A stretch of 64,000 bases of DNA from assembly GCA_900314865.1 (NCBI GenBank), contig OMWW01000004.1:65749-129748 (forward strand). The letters are read 5' to 3'. Origin of the DNA: an uncultured Erysipelotrichaceae bacterium (GTDB taxonomy: Bacteria > Bacillota_I > Bacilli_A > RFN20 > CAG-826). Shown one piece after another: positions 32,801-41,931 of the stretch. The notes beneath the pieces are model-generated. The model did no database searches. It saw nothing but the letters and a program-made list of their open reading frames with translations, and was not told the DNA's origin. Both the position numbers and the translations under genes were made by a program. How positions within the stretch are numbered: position 1 is the stretch's first letter; the number at the start of each line of letters is the position of its first letter.

Positions 32801-33378
32801 TAGAAGATATGAGAGTTCTCTTAATTCGTAAACAGCAGAATTTCCCATCTTATTCTAATTTTAATTATTTAAAGGATAAGCTTGGTTTCATTAGGAACTA
32901 CATGATAAGAAATAACGATATCAATAGACGAGAATTCACAAATGAGGACGACATTACTAAAGCTATCTGTGCGACAAATCGATTTGTCTATGCTTATACA
33001 GGCTTTAAAGAATTAGGCACTCACACCGAAGGAGATTTTTTAGCCTATTGTTCTAGAGGTTTTTCTAAAGAACAAGGTAAAAATCCAGATTATTTCTCAC
33101 TTAACCAAAAGATTCAAGGGTTCCAATCAGACTCAAAACGTGAACTTAAATATTATCGTGGCTGGGGCTTAAAAGGTGAATTCAGCGATATTGATAATAT
33201 CATGAATGTTGGTGCCTCTGGATATATGAATAGATTTGTTAATTATAATGAAGATCATGGCCACTGGAGAAATCCAGAAAACTGGGGCTTCAGTGAATTT
33301 AATTGTGTTGGTAATCTCTCACATCCAAGTTCTGTTGAAAGCATTCAGTTCTATTATTGTTTGATTAGGATGTATTAA
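29845..33378 (+). CDS. Very large lipoprotein with hydrophobic Gly/Ala hairpin, function unknown
   Basis: A 1177-residue protein with a lipoprotein signal (SLTMVLSGC, Cys at about 28). Residues about 50-500 are beta-rich and contain several similar acidic segments (FSLKDVTLIDGFTINEAYY-like), probably Ig-like repeats. At about 515-575 there is a helix, then a Gly/Ala-rich hydrophobic stretch (ACGGIIGILLGALGLAGAAA), then a long coiled helix (LQQILDVVSGINETVKRMEK, continuing EYRL-like to about 640). Helix-hydrophobic hairpin-helix is the layout of alpha-pore-forming toxins such as the Hbl/ClyA group, but it could equally be a membrane-tethering element. The C-terminal half is unassigned. ATG 29845 is 6 nt after AGGAGG. 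Confidence 0.8.
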   Translation: MNRHMKKSFIALVSLTMVLSGCEKADPDNHSWTINEETAANAIPLNSRIISHEGDLVVRLESEEVTFNSNFSKDAILIRDMGLELPENADKDNVLSYRDIKAVSLTDYAADVVSFGAAVEITIPKAYKESSFGAIIAPYATNKGVMAYASFSGAESVITLSEGKFEQIGSDYVDGYDNNHTFVFKYESLTLSEDFDVEDISLLGAFENWVVKDIHTDTEGVIILETSGLPASEESGAIIFDDSTFVEDRGGAFSYRVLYPSAALVENSVRFDEDNKTFSFDVVLIDCEIKKDFSLKDVTLIDGFTINEAYYTAETKTASFVLDAEEFASLTEVIAALEQLTISIGGEFDQEVAFDFHEPEVFAIASNENKKVCIDLYSFDGELILDKSDLTIDAEFFADEDEEELLPMDEAILTKDGKGYRLTWEKEIDYPVYGTLTIDSVDVSYPNENTFTIVGSSIEFGCDYYQVDSEENRLMKPMVFRYVTPTSLAGMDDTYVQYAYDSSLEDKSTAIAAVNSTVQTVLTVLTVAFELAATELSKFACGGIIGILLGALGLAGAAAALDPTAAMLQQILDVVSGINETVKRMEKTLSEVSYKTDMVLLRERLNSDENKLISLRARQLEFQSQDAKVTQYEKRMLTVANRYLTSIFDGNSNKKANTYKAPYDYNVVVVEGKNKKGELEKTSTILLDDDRFDETFDEGTIVSSYAFSFGDKNNLKNTFKNNTLPKYKNKKTVDKVVGEAAISDIKAAITNNVITLSTNEWNGSQVPDVSEDATLEAVAKDIYRALYLYAEREALRDVDGESFVLQAVDYMQRFSGTGSYTSPAADIDYEMLKLTYGFQSEAEEKIHNYRITTTDRLLKIYNLATTICAIDPDISSYDDLTKAYKASIAYLNKNKMVKGEAEKKAVAERSKLPLYNAKLDYCYVSECWVRGGQLMTGFKVSSDKNKEGKWQNFDIADVSGEISGELQSNMNNVTPMSSVKPYLFGLEDMRVLLIRKQQNFPSYSNFNYLKDKLGFIRNYMIRNNDINRREFTNEDDITKAICATNRFVYAYTGFKELGTHTEGDFLAYCSRGFSKEQGKNPDYFSLNQKIQGFQSDSKRELKYYRGWGLKGEFSDIDNIMNVGASGYMNRFVNYNEDHGHWRNPENWGFSEFNCVGNLSHPSSVESIQFYYCLIRMY

Positions 33379-33433
33379 TTTAGTTAATACGATTTATAGA
33401 TTTCCTAATTTTGTATAGAATTAAATCAAAGAT

Positions 33434-33460
33434 AAAGGGCTAGAAATAGCCTTTTATTTT
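33434..33460 (+). terminator. Terminator of the 1177-residue lipoprotein gene
   Basis: AAAGGGCTA-GAAA-TAGCCTTT stem-loop with a T-rich tail. Confidence 0.8.
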
Positions 33461-33561
33461 ATTTGTCGTATCTAACATATTTTTCATAAATGTTAATATG
33501 ATTGTTCCATTTATTGGAACTTTTTATTAACCAAAAAATCATTTTAGTGGATAATTAATAT

Positions 33562-35952
33562 ATGATTACGTTAAAGAATCTTTCTCGTATCTATACAAGA
33601 AAGCAATCAGTAGAAAATGTTGTTGCCTTAGATGGTATCAATTTAACTTTGCCTGAAAAAGGATTTATCTCTATTGTTGGCGCTTCTGGAAGTGGAAAGA
33701 CAACTTTATTAAATATCGTCGGTGGTCTAGATAAACAGACAAGCGGAGAAATGATTGTTGATGGCTTATCAACATCAGACTTTAAAGAAAAAGACTGGGA
33801 CGCATATCGAAATGAAAAGATTGGTTTTGTGTTCCAAAATTGTTATCTTTTACCACATTTAAATGTTCGTGATAATGTCGCCATTACCTTACAAATTTCT
33901 TCAAAAAAGCTAAAGAACCTTGATGAATATATCGATAAAGCCTTAGCCGCTGTCGATTTAATGGATAAGAAATATGACAAACCAAAAGCGTTAAGTGGTG
34001 GTCAAAAACAAAGAGTCGCTATTGCTAGAGCAATTGTTGGAGAGCCAACTGTAATTTTAGCGGATGAGCCTACTGGTGCCCTTGATAGCAAAAACGGCAA
34101 ACAAATCATGGAACTTCTCAAGAAATTGAGCAAGGACCATTTGATTGTAGTGGTAACACATAACCATGAATACGCTGAACAATATTCTGATCGTATTATT
34201 GAACTATCTGACGGAAAGATTGTTTCTGATTCTTCTCCTATGGAAAAGGAAAACGATTATGAAGTTGAACCTCTTAAAAGAGTTTCCTTGCCTGTAAAAA
34301 CTTCTTTGAAGTGGGCGTTTAAAAATTTGATTGTTAAAAAGTTTTCAACTTTGGCCATCATCTTAGCGGCCTCTTTAGGCTTAGCGGGTGTCGGACTTAT
34401 CCTTTCTATTTCTAAAGGTGTAGAAACTGCGTTTGTTGAAACGGAAGCAAGTTCACTTTCTAAATATCCAGTAAGAATCTATTCTTCTGCCTACTATGAA
34501 TATGAAGGTGGAGCGGATACATATAAGAAATATACGGATGAAGAAGTAATTTATGCGGATTTGAGTAACTATTCCACTCGTGAACACCTCAATTACATGA
34601 GTGATAACTTCTTGGAATATATGGACGCTATGCCAAATGATTATTACTATTCCAGATATACTTCTTCGACCACGAACTTCAACATGTTTACTTCAAGACA
34701 TGTTTATAACGAAGAAAAAGGATTGGACTACACTGACTATTTTGATGTCTCTTCTGCGAGCTCTTATTTCTATAAAGGTGTCGATGACTTAACATTTTTA
34801 AAAGATACATATGATTGTATTGCTGGAAAATACGCAACTGAGCCAAACGAAGTATTGTTAGTAGTGGACACCTATAACAGAATGAGTGCCTATGACTTAA
34901 ATTCTATTGGTTTTTATGTTGACACTACGAAATATAGCAAAACCTCGATCAGCTTTAATGATATTTTAGGGAAGAAATACCATATTGTTGGCAATAATGA
35001 CTTCTACTATAACGATTCAACTGATCCAGATGTACCTCTATATAAACAAGTAAATAAGAGTGATGAAGAATTCTTTAAAGGCCCAGGATATGATATTGAA
35101 ATTGTTGGCATTCTAAGAGAAAAACAAACTAGTGATGCAAATTTGTTACATCAAGGATTGATGTATTCTCCTTTATTGCTTCAAACATTAAAAGAACAAG
35201 CGGAAGCCTCTGATGTTTTAAAAGACCAAAGAAGATTTAAAGAAACATTGAATGTTTTCACTGGCGCCCCATTTAAAGAAATCGAAGCTAGTGGAATGAA
35301 ATATACAATTGATTATCAATTAGAAGCTGCTATTTATAAGATGGGTGGTAAAGATTTAATAACTAGCCTATATTACTTCTCCAAGCAATTTGAAGATCGA
35401 GCAAAGATTTCTACTTATTTCCATGATTACACTCAAAATAGAGAAGAAATAGATTATTCACCTATTTATATCAACGATTACCTTGGCAAAGTGACTGAAC
35501 AATTTGATGGCGCGATTACTTTAATGACCACAGTTCTATATGTATTTGTGGGTATATCTGTATTTATCAGTGCGATATTAAACGCTATCTTAACATATAT
35601 TTCTATTCATCAACGCACCAATGAAATTGGTTTACTTAGATCGATGGGTGCTAGAAAAGTGGATATTGGTATCATGATTGAAACCGAAGCGTTTATCACA
35701 GGTATATTTGGAGGCTTGTTATCAATCCTTCTTGCTGTTATTTTGGTGCGACCGATGAATTCGCTTATCACGAATGCAATTTATCAATATAAGTTCTACT
35801 TATTAAGTTCAACAACATTTAATCTTGGTGGATTCAAATGGTGGATTGCTCCTCTACTTATTGGAGTTGGTATTGTCACCTCTTTAATCTCTTCTTTAAT
35901 TCCAGCAATTGTAGCTAGTAGAAAAAAACCTGCTAGAGCAATTAATGAATAG
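33562..35952 (+). CDS. MacB-like ABC transporter (ATPase fused to FtsX-type permease)
   Basis: A 796-residue fusion. ATPase (1-225): Walker A GASGSGKTT, Q-loop FQNCYLLPHLNVRDNV, signature LSGGQKQRVAIARAI, Walker B VILADEPTGALDS, switch VVTHNHEYAE. Membrane part: one helix at about 258-285, an extracellular domain of about 360 residues, then three helices in an FtsX domain (about 645-790, with RTNEIGLLRSMGARKVDI). MacB-type transporters are mechanotransducers that push lipoproteins, peptides or toxins across the envelope. It lies next to two giant lipoproteins, but a link is inference. Start predicted leaderless (GATAAT 33550-33555, 6 nt before ATG, no Shine-Dalgarno). Confidence 0.92.
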   Translation: MITLKNLSRIYTRKQSVENVVALDGINLTLPEKGFISIVGASGSGKTTLLNIVGGLDKQTSGEMIVDGLSTSDFKEKDWDAYRNEKIGFVFQNCYLLPHLNVRDNVAITLQISSKKLKNLDEYIDKALAAVDLMDKKYDKPKALSGGQKQRVAIARAIVGEPTVILADEPTGALDSKNGKQIMELLKKLSKDHLIVVVTHNHEYAEQYSDRIIELSDGKIVSDSSPMEKENDYEVEPLKRVSLPVKTSLKWAFKNLIVKKFSTLAIILAASLGLAGVGLILSISKGVETAFVETEASSLSKYPVRIYSSAYYEYEGGADTYKKYTDEEVIYADLSNYSTREHLNYMSDNFLEYMDAMPNDYYYSRYTSSTTNFNMFTSRHVYNEEKGLDYTDYFDVSSASSYFYKGVDDLTFLKDTYDCIAGKYATEPNEVLLVVDTYNRMSAYDLNSIGFYVDTTKYSKTSISFNDILGKKYHIVGNNDFYYNDSTDPDVPLYKQVNKSDEEFFKGPGYDIEIVGILREKQTSDANLLHQGLMYSPLLLQTLKEQAEASDVLKDQRRFKETLNVFTGAPFKEIEASGMKYTIDYQLEAAIYKMGGKDLITSLYYFSKQFEDRAKISTYFHDYTQNREEIDYSPIYINDYLGKVTEQFDGAITLMTTVLYVFVGISVFISAILNAILTYISIHQRTNEIGLLRSMGARKVDIGIMIETEAFITGIFGGLLSILLAVILVRPMNSLITNAIYQYKFYLLSSTTFNLGGFKWWIAPLLIGVGIVTSLISSLIPAIVASRKKPARAINE

Positions 35953-35956
35953 CAGG

Positions 35957-37120
35957 TTACTTGTATAATTCTAAATATTTATTAACCATCAACTTCTCAT
36001 CGAAATCTTTTCTTCGAATCGAGAAGTTTTCTTTTTTAGGCGGGTTCTTTATGCATAATTCAATTTCTTGTTTGAATTTGTCATAGTCTTTTTTCTTAAC
36101 TACCTTACCTACATCTGGAGTTACAATCTCTTTTGTTCCACCGGTATCAAAACTTAATACTGGTAAGTTACATGCGATTGCTTCCATATCGACGGTTGGA
36201 TAATTGTCGCTGATGGTGGTGTTAATGAAGAAATCCGCGAATGAATAATATAAGTGAAGCTCTTCTTGTTTTACAAACGGAATATGTAGAATCTTCTTTG
36301 ATAATGGGATGTTGTCATCGTTTCTTCCTATTAATACAACCTGATATCTATCGTCCAATTCGTTAGCGAGTTTATTGATGTAACTAATACCTTTATGAAC
36401 ACTGATAGGGAGCATGACATCAAGTAAAACAATTTTATTTTTAGGAATGCCAAGTTTTTCTTTTAAATCGCTTTCTTCAAAGAAGAATTTATCTAGATCA
36501 ATGCCATTATTAATGACTTGAATATTGTATTTATTTAAATAAGTCTTTTTAGTGTAGTCTGCTAAAATAGAACTTGGGGTAATAATATCAATATTCTTCA
36601 AAGAAGAAATAACTCCAACTTTCTTTTTAAACAATTTCTTTTCATTATGAATAATCGCATAAGGATAATTACCTTTATTAGGACACTTACCATTACATCC
36701 ATTTAAAAATAGTTCACATTCTTGTGGGACCGCACATCTACCAGTTAGTGGATAAAAATCGTGGAATGTCCAAACAACTTTAATATTGTTCTTGTTGATG
36801 TAATCAAAAAGCATCGGGATATTTAACCAATAACCATGTAAGTTATGCAAGTGAATGATATTTGGTTTATATGCCTCTAACTCTTTAATTAATTTCCTTG
36901 TCAAAGCGTGATAGTGGAAACCGTCTTTTCCATCAATTCTACTTATCGAATGAGAAATTATATCTTTGATCCTACTTAATTTGATAAGAGTTACGTTATT
37001 GTATTTTTTACCAAAAAAACAGAACAAACGTCCTTCTCCCTCATAGTTATCAATTATTTTTCTAGCAATAACGCCAGTACTTCCGTCACTTGTAGAATTA
37101 ATGACTGCAATTTTATTCAT
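35957..37120 (-). CDS. Glycosyltransferase, GT4 family
   Basis: A 387-residue GT-B enzyme. N-terminal acceptor domain with HLHNLHGYWLNIP and WTFHDFYPLTGRCAVP plus a Cys-rich loop (CELFLNGCNGKCPNKG) typical of WcaC/AmsK-like transferases; C-terminal donor domain with DNYPTVDMEAIACNLPVLSF (E-x7-E motif of GT4) and GGTKEIV. Probably adds a sugar in cell-surface polysaccharide synthesis. MNKIAV is the start: TGtTATTAT (minus strand 37132-37127) lies exactly 6 nt before it, so the longer frame would begin upstream of the transcript. Its 3' end is 4 bp from the convergent ABC gene with no terminator. Confidence 0.92.
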   Translation of the reverse strand: MNKIAVINSTSDGSTGVIARKIIDNYEGEGRLFCFFGKKYNNVTLIKLSRIKDIISHSISRIDGKDGFHYHALTRKLIKELEAYKPNIIHLHNLHGYWLNIPMLFDYINKNNIKVVWTFHDFYPLTGRCAVPQECELFLNGCNGKCPNKGNYPYAIIHNEKKLFKKKVGVISSLKNIDIITPSSILADYTKKTYLNKYNIQVINNGIDLDKFFFEESDLKEKLGIPKNKIVLLDVMLPISVHKGISYINKLANELDDRYQVVLIGRNDDNIPLSKKILHIPFVKQEELHLYYSFADFFINTTISDNYPTVDMEAIACNLPVLSFDTGGTKEIVTPDVGKVVKKKDYDKFKQEIELCIKNPPKKENFSIRRKDFDEKLMVNKYLELYK

Positions 37121-37191
37121 GCAACTATAATAACACAACTCTATCTTTTTTCTAGAATTACCATTTGATAAAATAGGTAAGAGTTAAAGAT

Positions 37192-38100
37192 ATGGAAAAG
37201 TATTTAGTATCAATTATTGTTCCTGTTTATAACGGAAGCAACTATATTGCTGACGCACTTAATAGCGCAATTAATCAAACATATAAGAATTTAGAAATCA
37301 TTGTTGTTAATGATGGAAGTAAAGATGACGGTGCTACCAAAAATGCAGTCTTGCCTTTTTTACAAGATGAAAGAGTTCACTATGTTGAAAAAGAAAATGG
37401 AGGAGTTTCTTCTGCATTAAACTATGGAATTGATCATTTTAATGGTGATTTCTTCGTGTGGCTCTCTCATGATGACGTGTTTCATGAAAAATCAATTGAA
37501 GTAAGAGTTAACAAATGGATTGAACTTGGGTGCAATAAAAAGATTATTACTTTCACAAAAACCAAATACATCAATAAAGACGGAAACTTTAAATTCAGAG
37601 CTGCTGCGAAGAGCAAAAACGTTAAAAACGTTTATGACATTATAAGTTCTACGATTAACGGCTGTTCGTTACTTATTCCTAAAGATGTAATTAAAGGTCA
37701 TTATTTCCCAACCGATATGAAGTTCATGCAAGACTATTATCTTTGGGCGTCTTTACTTAACGAAGGAGTGAGATTCAAAGTCATCAATAAGAAATATTCT
37801 TATAATCGTATTCATGATAAGCAAGTAACAAATAATATGGATTTGCTTATCAAAGACTTCAATAGATTTGATGAATCATATATTTATCCACTCGTTGCAA
37901 AAAAGGAATATAAGCAGCTTAAAAAGATTATTTATGCATTTACAAGACGACTATCAGTTAGGCCGTTTTACAATGAATATATCGCTAAATATAAGAAGGC
38001 ATTAAAGAATAACAAAAAGTGGAATTTATTTAACTCCCTACATGTTATTTGTGATTCTTCGGTCTCATGTATGGTAAAAATCCTAAGGAAAATAAAGTAA
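37192..38100 (+). CDS. Glycosyltransferase, GT2 family
   Basis: A 302-residue GT-A enzyme: VSIIVPVYNGSNYIADALNS, IVVNDGSKDDG, GDFFVWLSHDDVFHE (DxD region as HDD), then the acceptor-side MQDYYLWASL. Inverting transferase using a nucleotide sugar, cytoplasmic face. Diverges from the GT4 gene. An extended -10 (TGaTAAAAT, 37166-37174) gives a leader of about 11 nt. First of three + strand polysaccharide genes. Confidence 0.93.
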   Translation: MEKYLVSIIVPVYNGSNYIADALNSAINQTYKNLEIIVVNDGSKDDGATKNAVLPFLQDERVHYVEKENGGVSSALNYGIDHFNGDFFVWLSHDDVFHEKSIEVRVNKWIELGCNKKIITFTKTKYINKDGNFKFRAAAKSKNVKNVYDIISSTINGCSLLIPKDVIKGHYFPTDMKFMQDYYLWASLLNEGVRFKVINKKYSYNRIHDKQVTNNMDLLIKDFNRFDESYIYPLVAKKEYKQLKKIIYAFTRRLSVRPFYNEYIAKYKKALKNNKKWNLFNSLHVICDSSVSCMVKILRKIK

Positions 38101-38179
38101 TGACAAACAGTTAAGGTTTGTCTTTTCTTTACTATTGCTTAGTAAGAAGATATAATCTAAAAGATTCACTTAAACGAGT

Positions 38180-39889
38180 ATGGTTAAGATTAGTGACGAA
38201 ACAAACGCTGAGCGTATTGAACATAAAAGCAAAAAGAATATTGCCTTAGGATCAATTTTTGGATACCTAAGCTTTTTTGTTAGCATTATTCACGGTCTTA
38301 TTCTTACCCCGCTTATTTTAAATGCCTTTGGTAAGGTTGATTACGGCCTATATGGTTTAGCAACTTCTATCATTGCTTTATTATTAATCGACTTTGGTTT
38401 AAGTAATGCTACCAATACATATTTGGCAAGACTAAGAGCTAAAGGCGACAAAGATGGTGTCCAAAGATTCTTGGCAGCAATTGTAAAGTTATACTTTATC
38501 ATTGATATATTCTTTGTTGTTGTTATTACTGCGGTATATTTCTTATGCCCAATTATGTATAAGAGTACTTATACACCAGCAGAAATAGAGAAGTTACAAT
38601 TCTTAGTTCTCATCGTTGGTGGTTTTGCTATTGTTGGCTTACCATTTTCACCAATTACTGGCGTTATTGCCACATATGAGAAATTTGGCTTTAATAAGTT
38701 TGCTGAATTCATACAAAAGGCATTATATTTTGCTTTAACCTTTGCCTGTATTAGGTATAACTGGGGCATTATTGGTATCACAATTGTTAACGCCGGCAGT
38801 GCATTATTGATGACTATTGTCAGAATCATCTATATGCGTTTCTACCTCAATGTTAAGTTGGACTTAAGACTTAATGTCACCAAAGGCGAACTTAGGGGCA
38901 TTATTACATTCTCCTTCTGGAGTTTAGTCTATGCGATTGCCTTACGTTTGGTGTTAAACATCACCCCATCAATTTTAGGTATAGTTTCTGATTCTGATCA
39001 GGTTGCTTTATTTACTATCGTTACCACAATTGAAGGCTATATCTATACCTTTGGTGCGATTGCTAATACATTCTTCTTGGCGAAAGTCGCTCGTAGCGAT
39101 GCTTATGGCAGTGAAGAAGAAAGACAAGAGCATTTACAAAATCTGGCGATTAAGATAGGCAAATTACAATTCACTCTTATTGCTTTAATTTTCCTTGGAT
39201 TCGTCACTGTTGGTAGAGAGTTCATGGAGATTTGGCTTGGACCGGATCAAGATTATCAAATCGTTTATTGGTGTATTGTTGCTATTTGCACATATAACGT
39301 CTTTGCTATTCCTGAGGTTGTCTTTGAAAGCGCGATGTTTGCGCGTGGATTTATGAAGCAACTCGCAATTAATTCTTTATGGAAAGCTGCAATTAACTTA
39401 ACACTTTCAGTATGGTTAAGTAGAAACGAACCTGGTGTTTTAGGTAATTCCATCATTGGACATATGGGTGACGCAGTTGCTGGTGCGGTTGGCGCTTCTA
39501 TCGCTATTATGATTGCAAGATTTGCTCAACTTGCCTTAGATAACCTTGCGTATCGAAGATGCTTAGGCATTTCTTTAAGAAAATTTGGATCTCGTGTCTT
39601 CCTTAGATGTGGTATCGCTGCAGTTGTTTCGTTAGGCTTTGGGGCGATGTGTCATCGCTTTATGCCGGTTTCAAGTTTGAAATTGAAGTTCATTATTAAT
39701 GGTAGCCTGTTCGTCCTTGTGTTTATGACTCTTTCTGCTTTTGTTTCGTTCAACAAACAAGAAAGACATTATTATTTCGATCAAGTATTAAGACTTTTAC
39801 ATATCCGTAAAAACAAACCAGCGTTAGCTGGTAGCAGTGGCACTAGTGAAGTTATTGAAAATAAAGAAGAAGATGGAAAGAAAGATTAA
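38180..39889 (+). CDS. Oligosaccharide flippase (Wzx-like)
   Basis: A 569-residue polytopic protein with about 12-14 helices. SIFGYLSFFVSIIHGLILTP, NAFGKVDYGLYGLATSIIAL and LIDFGLSNATNTYLARL form the conserved start of polysaccharide-transporter (PST/MOP) flippases. It is predicted to flip a lipid-linked oligosaccharide to the outer face. Both ends are charged; the acidic C-terminus reaches into the next gene (17-nt overlap), so it is co-translated with the GT4 gene. TATAAT at 38151-38156 is upstream. Confidence 0.9.
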   Translation: MVKISDETNAERIEHKSKKNIALGSIFGYLSFFVSIIHGLILTPLILNAFGKVDYGLYGLATSIIALLLIDFGLSNATNTYLARLRAKGDKDGVQRFLAAIVKLYFIIDIFFVVVITAVYFLCPIMYKSTYTPAEIEKLQFLVLIVGGFAIVGLPFSPITGVIATYEKFGFNKFAEFIQKALYFALTFACIRYNWGIIGITIVNAGSALLMTIVRIIYMRFYLNVKLDLRLNVTKGELRGIITFSFWSLVYAIALRLVLNITPSILGIVSDSDQVALFTIVTTIEGYIYTFGAIANTFFLAKVARSDAYGSEEERQEHLQNLAIKIGKLQFTLIALIFLGFVTVGREFMEIWLGPDQDYQIVYWCIVAICTYNVFAIPEVVFESAMFARGFMKQLAINSLWKAAINLTLSVWLSRNEPGVLGNSIIGHMGDAVAGAVGASIAIMIARFAQLALDNLAYRRCLGISLRKFGSRVFLRCGIAAVVSLGFGAMCHRFMPVSSLKLKFIINGSLFVLVFMTLSAFVSFNKQERHYYFDQVLRLLHIRKNKPALAGSSGTSEVIENKEEDGKKD

Positions 39890-40964
39890 AGTCCTTCAAA
39901 TCGTTGGTGGGTTCACTGGTGGTGGACTTGAATCTTTTGTGATGTCTCATTATAAATACATGGCAGATCGTGTTGACTGCACTTTTGTAGCGTATGACAC
40001 TTCAACCATCGTTCCTTATGACGATATCAATAAGTATGGTGGAAAAATCATCTTTGTTCCAAACATTAAACATCTTCATAAATTCAACAAAGCTTTAGAT
40101 AAGATTCTCAAAGAAGGCGATTATGATATTATCCATTCCCATTTAAATACTTTAGGTGTTTTTCCTTTAAGAATGGCAAAAAAGAACCATTACCCAATTC
40201 GTATTTCTCATTCCCATTCTGCGAGCAATAAAAAAGAATTTAAAAGACATATCGCTAAAACCATATTGAAGAAGTTCTCAAGAAAATATGCGAACGTCTA
40301 TTTTGCTTGCAGCGAAGTAGCGGGAAGATTCCAATTTGGAAACAAAGCATATGATGAAGGCAAAGTTAAAATTATCCATAATGGTGTTGAAATCGATAGA
40401 TTCATCTTTGATGAAGACGCTAGAAATAGAATCAGAAAAGCTTTAGGTTATAAAGATACTGATTTTGTGGTTGGTACAGTAGGAAGATTGGTGGGCACCA
40501 AGAATCATAACTTCATTTTAGATATCGCTAAAAAAGATAAAGAAAACCAATATCTCATTGTTGGTAACGGCCCTTGTGAAGAAGAACTTAATAAAAGGAT
40601 TAAAGAGCTTGGTTTAACTAACGCGAAAGTTTTTGTTCCTACTGAAGATATCGGCAAATATTATTCTGCGTTTGATTCGTTTGTTATGCCTTCTTTATAT
40701 GAAGGTCTTGGCTTAGCGGCAGTGGAAGCTGAAACCAACGGAATCTACGCACTTTTATCTGAATTTGTTCCTGATGTAACTTTGTTCACTAAATATGGTG
40801 AGTATTTACCGCTAGGAGAAGAAAATGTCGATAAGTGGATTGAGGCAATTCATAAGAGAATGCCACGAGTGGATAATGTCGAAAAAGTAAAAGAAAACGG
40901 ATATGATATTAAAACATCCGCTGACAATCTTTATAACGAATATTTAAAACTACTTCAAAAATAG
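39873..40964 (+). CDS. Glycosyltransferase, GT4 family (EpsF-like)
   Basis: A 363-residue GT-B enzyme: KVLQIVGGFTGGGLESFVMS at the start (glycine-rich acceptor loop), IIHSHLNTLGVFPL, RISHSHSASNKKEFKR, a donor domain VVGTVGRLVGTKNHNF and SLYEGLGLAAVEAETNG (E-x7-E). The pattern resembles EpsF/CapM transferases of exopolysaccharide clusters. The start MERKIKV at 39873 follows AAAGAAGAAG. The gene overlaps the flippase gene and ends directly against the convergent HAD gene. Confidence 0.93.
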   Translation: MERKIKVLQIVGGFTGGGLESFVMSHYKYMADRVDCTFVAYDTSTIVPYDDINKYGGKIIFVPNIKHLHKFNKALDKILKEGDYDIIHSHLNTLGVFPLRMAKKNHYPIRISHSHSASNKKEFKRHIAKTILKKFSRKYANVYFACSEVAGRFQFGNKAYDEGKVKIIHNGVEIDRFIFDEDARNRIRKALGYKDTDFVVGTVGRLVGTKNHNFILDIAKKDKENQYLIVGNGPCEEELNKRIKELGLTNAKVFVPTEDIGKYYSAFDSFVMPSLYEGLGLAAVEAETNGIYALLSEFVPDVTLFTKYGEYLPLGEENVDKWIEAIHKRMPRVDNVEKVKENGYDIKTSADNLYNEYLKLLQK

Positions 40965-41750
40965 TTATTTCACCAACTTTTTGACAATGTATTTTACCCC
41001 GTGTCTCCACACGGGTTTTGTTATATATTGGGCTTCTTTTTTGACTTCTTCTTTGGCATTTCCCATCGCAACTGAATACTTAACTTCATTAAACATTGAG
41101 ATGTCACCAAAGTCATCTCCAATCGCCATGGCTTCATCTTTTGTATAGCCAAGCTTATCTAAGACAAATTTGATGGCGATACCTTTAATATGAGGCTCAC
41201 TTGCAATATCCACTCCATAGTCGTGATAACGGAAATAGTGGGCATTTGCAGGCAAATTCGCTTGGAAAATGTCATCATATTCCTTGCTAGCAAAGAGTGT
41301 TGCCCCAATTACTTTTTGATTATGATAGTCTTTCACTGGTGGGATTAATTCAGGGTACGCCATGAATAGATATTCGATGGCTTTGTCTTTAGGAGCGATT
41401 AAAAAACAGTCATATGGTCTGATGCCTTCAATGTTGACTTTGTGTTTAAGCGCGAGTTCGCATAAGCTTTCAAATTCTTTAACTGGCATCTCACTTGCAT
41501 AAATGATTTTATCGTCGCTAATGATTAACCCCCCATTAGCAAGAATTAGTCCATCAGGTTTAAATAAACTTAATAGACCAATCTGATTAACTGAGTGATA
41601 TGGTCTAGCAGTGCAAATAAAAACCTTTATCCCCTTTTTCTGCATCCTTGATAAATATCGGATTGATCTTTTATCGAATTTACCAGGACGATAGTTATGA
41701 TTAAGGATTGTCCAATCTATATCAACAAAAATGATTTTAATTTTAGGCAT
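40965..41750 (-). CDS. Cof-type HAD-superfamily hydrolase
   Basis: A 261-residue phosphatase of the Cof (HAD-IIB) class, acting on sugar phosphates or nucleotides. IFVDIDWTIL gives the nucleophile Asp (the second motif residue is DxD followed by W, not DGT), ICTARPY the second motif, and AIGDDFGDISMFN the metal-binding loop; GIAIKFVLDKLGY is the usual Cof cap return. MPKIK is the start: TATAAT (minus strand 41762-41757) is 6 nt before it and touches the alternative ATG at 41756. No Shine-Dalgarno, predicted leaderless. Confidence 0.9.
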   Translation of the reverse strand: MPKIKIIFVDIDWTILNHNYRPGKFDKRSIRYLSRMQKKGIKVFICTARPYHSVNQIGLLSLFKPDGLILANGGLIISDDKIIYASEMPVKEFESLCELALKHKVNIEGIRPYDCFLIAPKDKAIEYLFMAYPELIPPVKDYHNQKVIGATLFASKEYDDIFQANLPANAHYFRYHDYGVDIASEPHIKGIAIKFVLDKLGYTKDEAMAIGDDFGDISMFNEVKYSVAMGNAKEEVKKEAQYITKPVWRHGVKYIVKKLVK

Positions 41751-41864
41751 GTCCATATTATATAGATTAAAGGATAATTAGTGACAAATTTTTAATGATT
41801 TTATGCCCAAAAACATCAATATAAGGCAAAGCAACAGAAAAATACACATAGTGTATAAAAATTT

Positions 41865-41891
41865 TTAGCACTCGCACTTGAAGAGTGCTAA
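41865..41891 (+). promoter_or_regulatory. CIRCE element (HrcA operator) of clpB
   Basis: Perfect CIRCE: TTAGCACTC, 9 nt, GAGTGCTAA. It overlaps the -35 (TTGAAG 41878-41883) of a promoter whose extended -10 is TGcTACAAT (41897-41905). HrcA itself is not in the window. Confidence 0.95.
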
Positions 41892-41931
41892 TTTTGTGCT
41901 ACAATAGATATGAAAAAGGAGGATAGAAATT

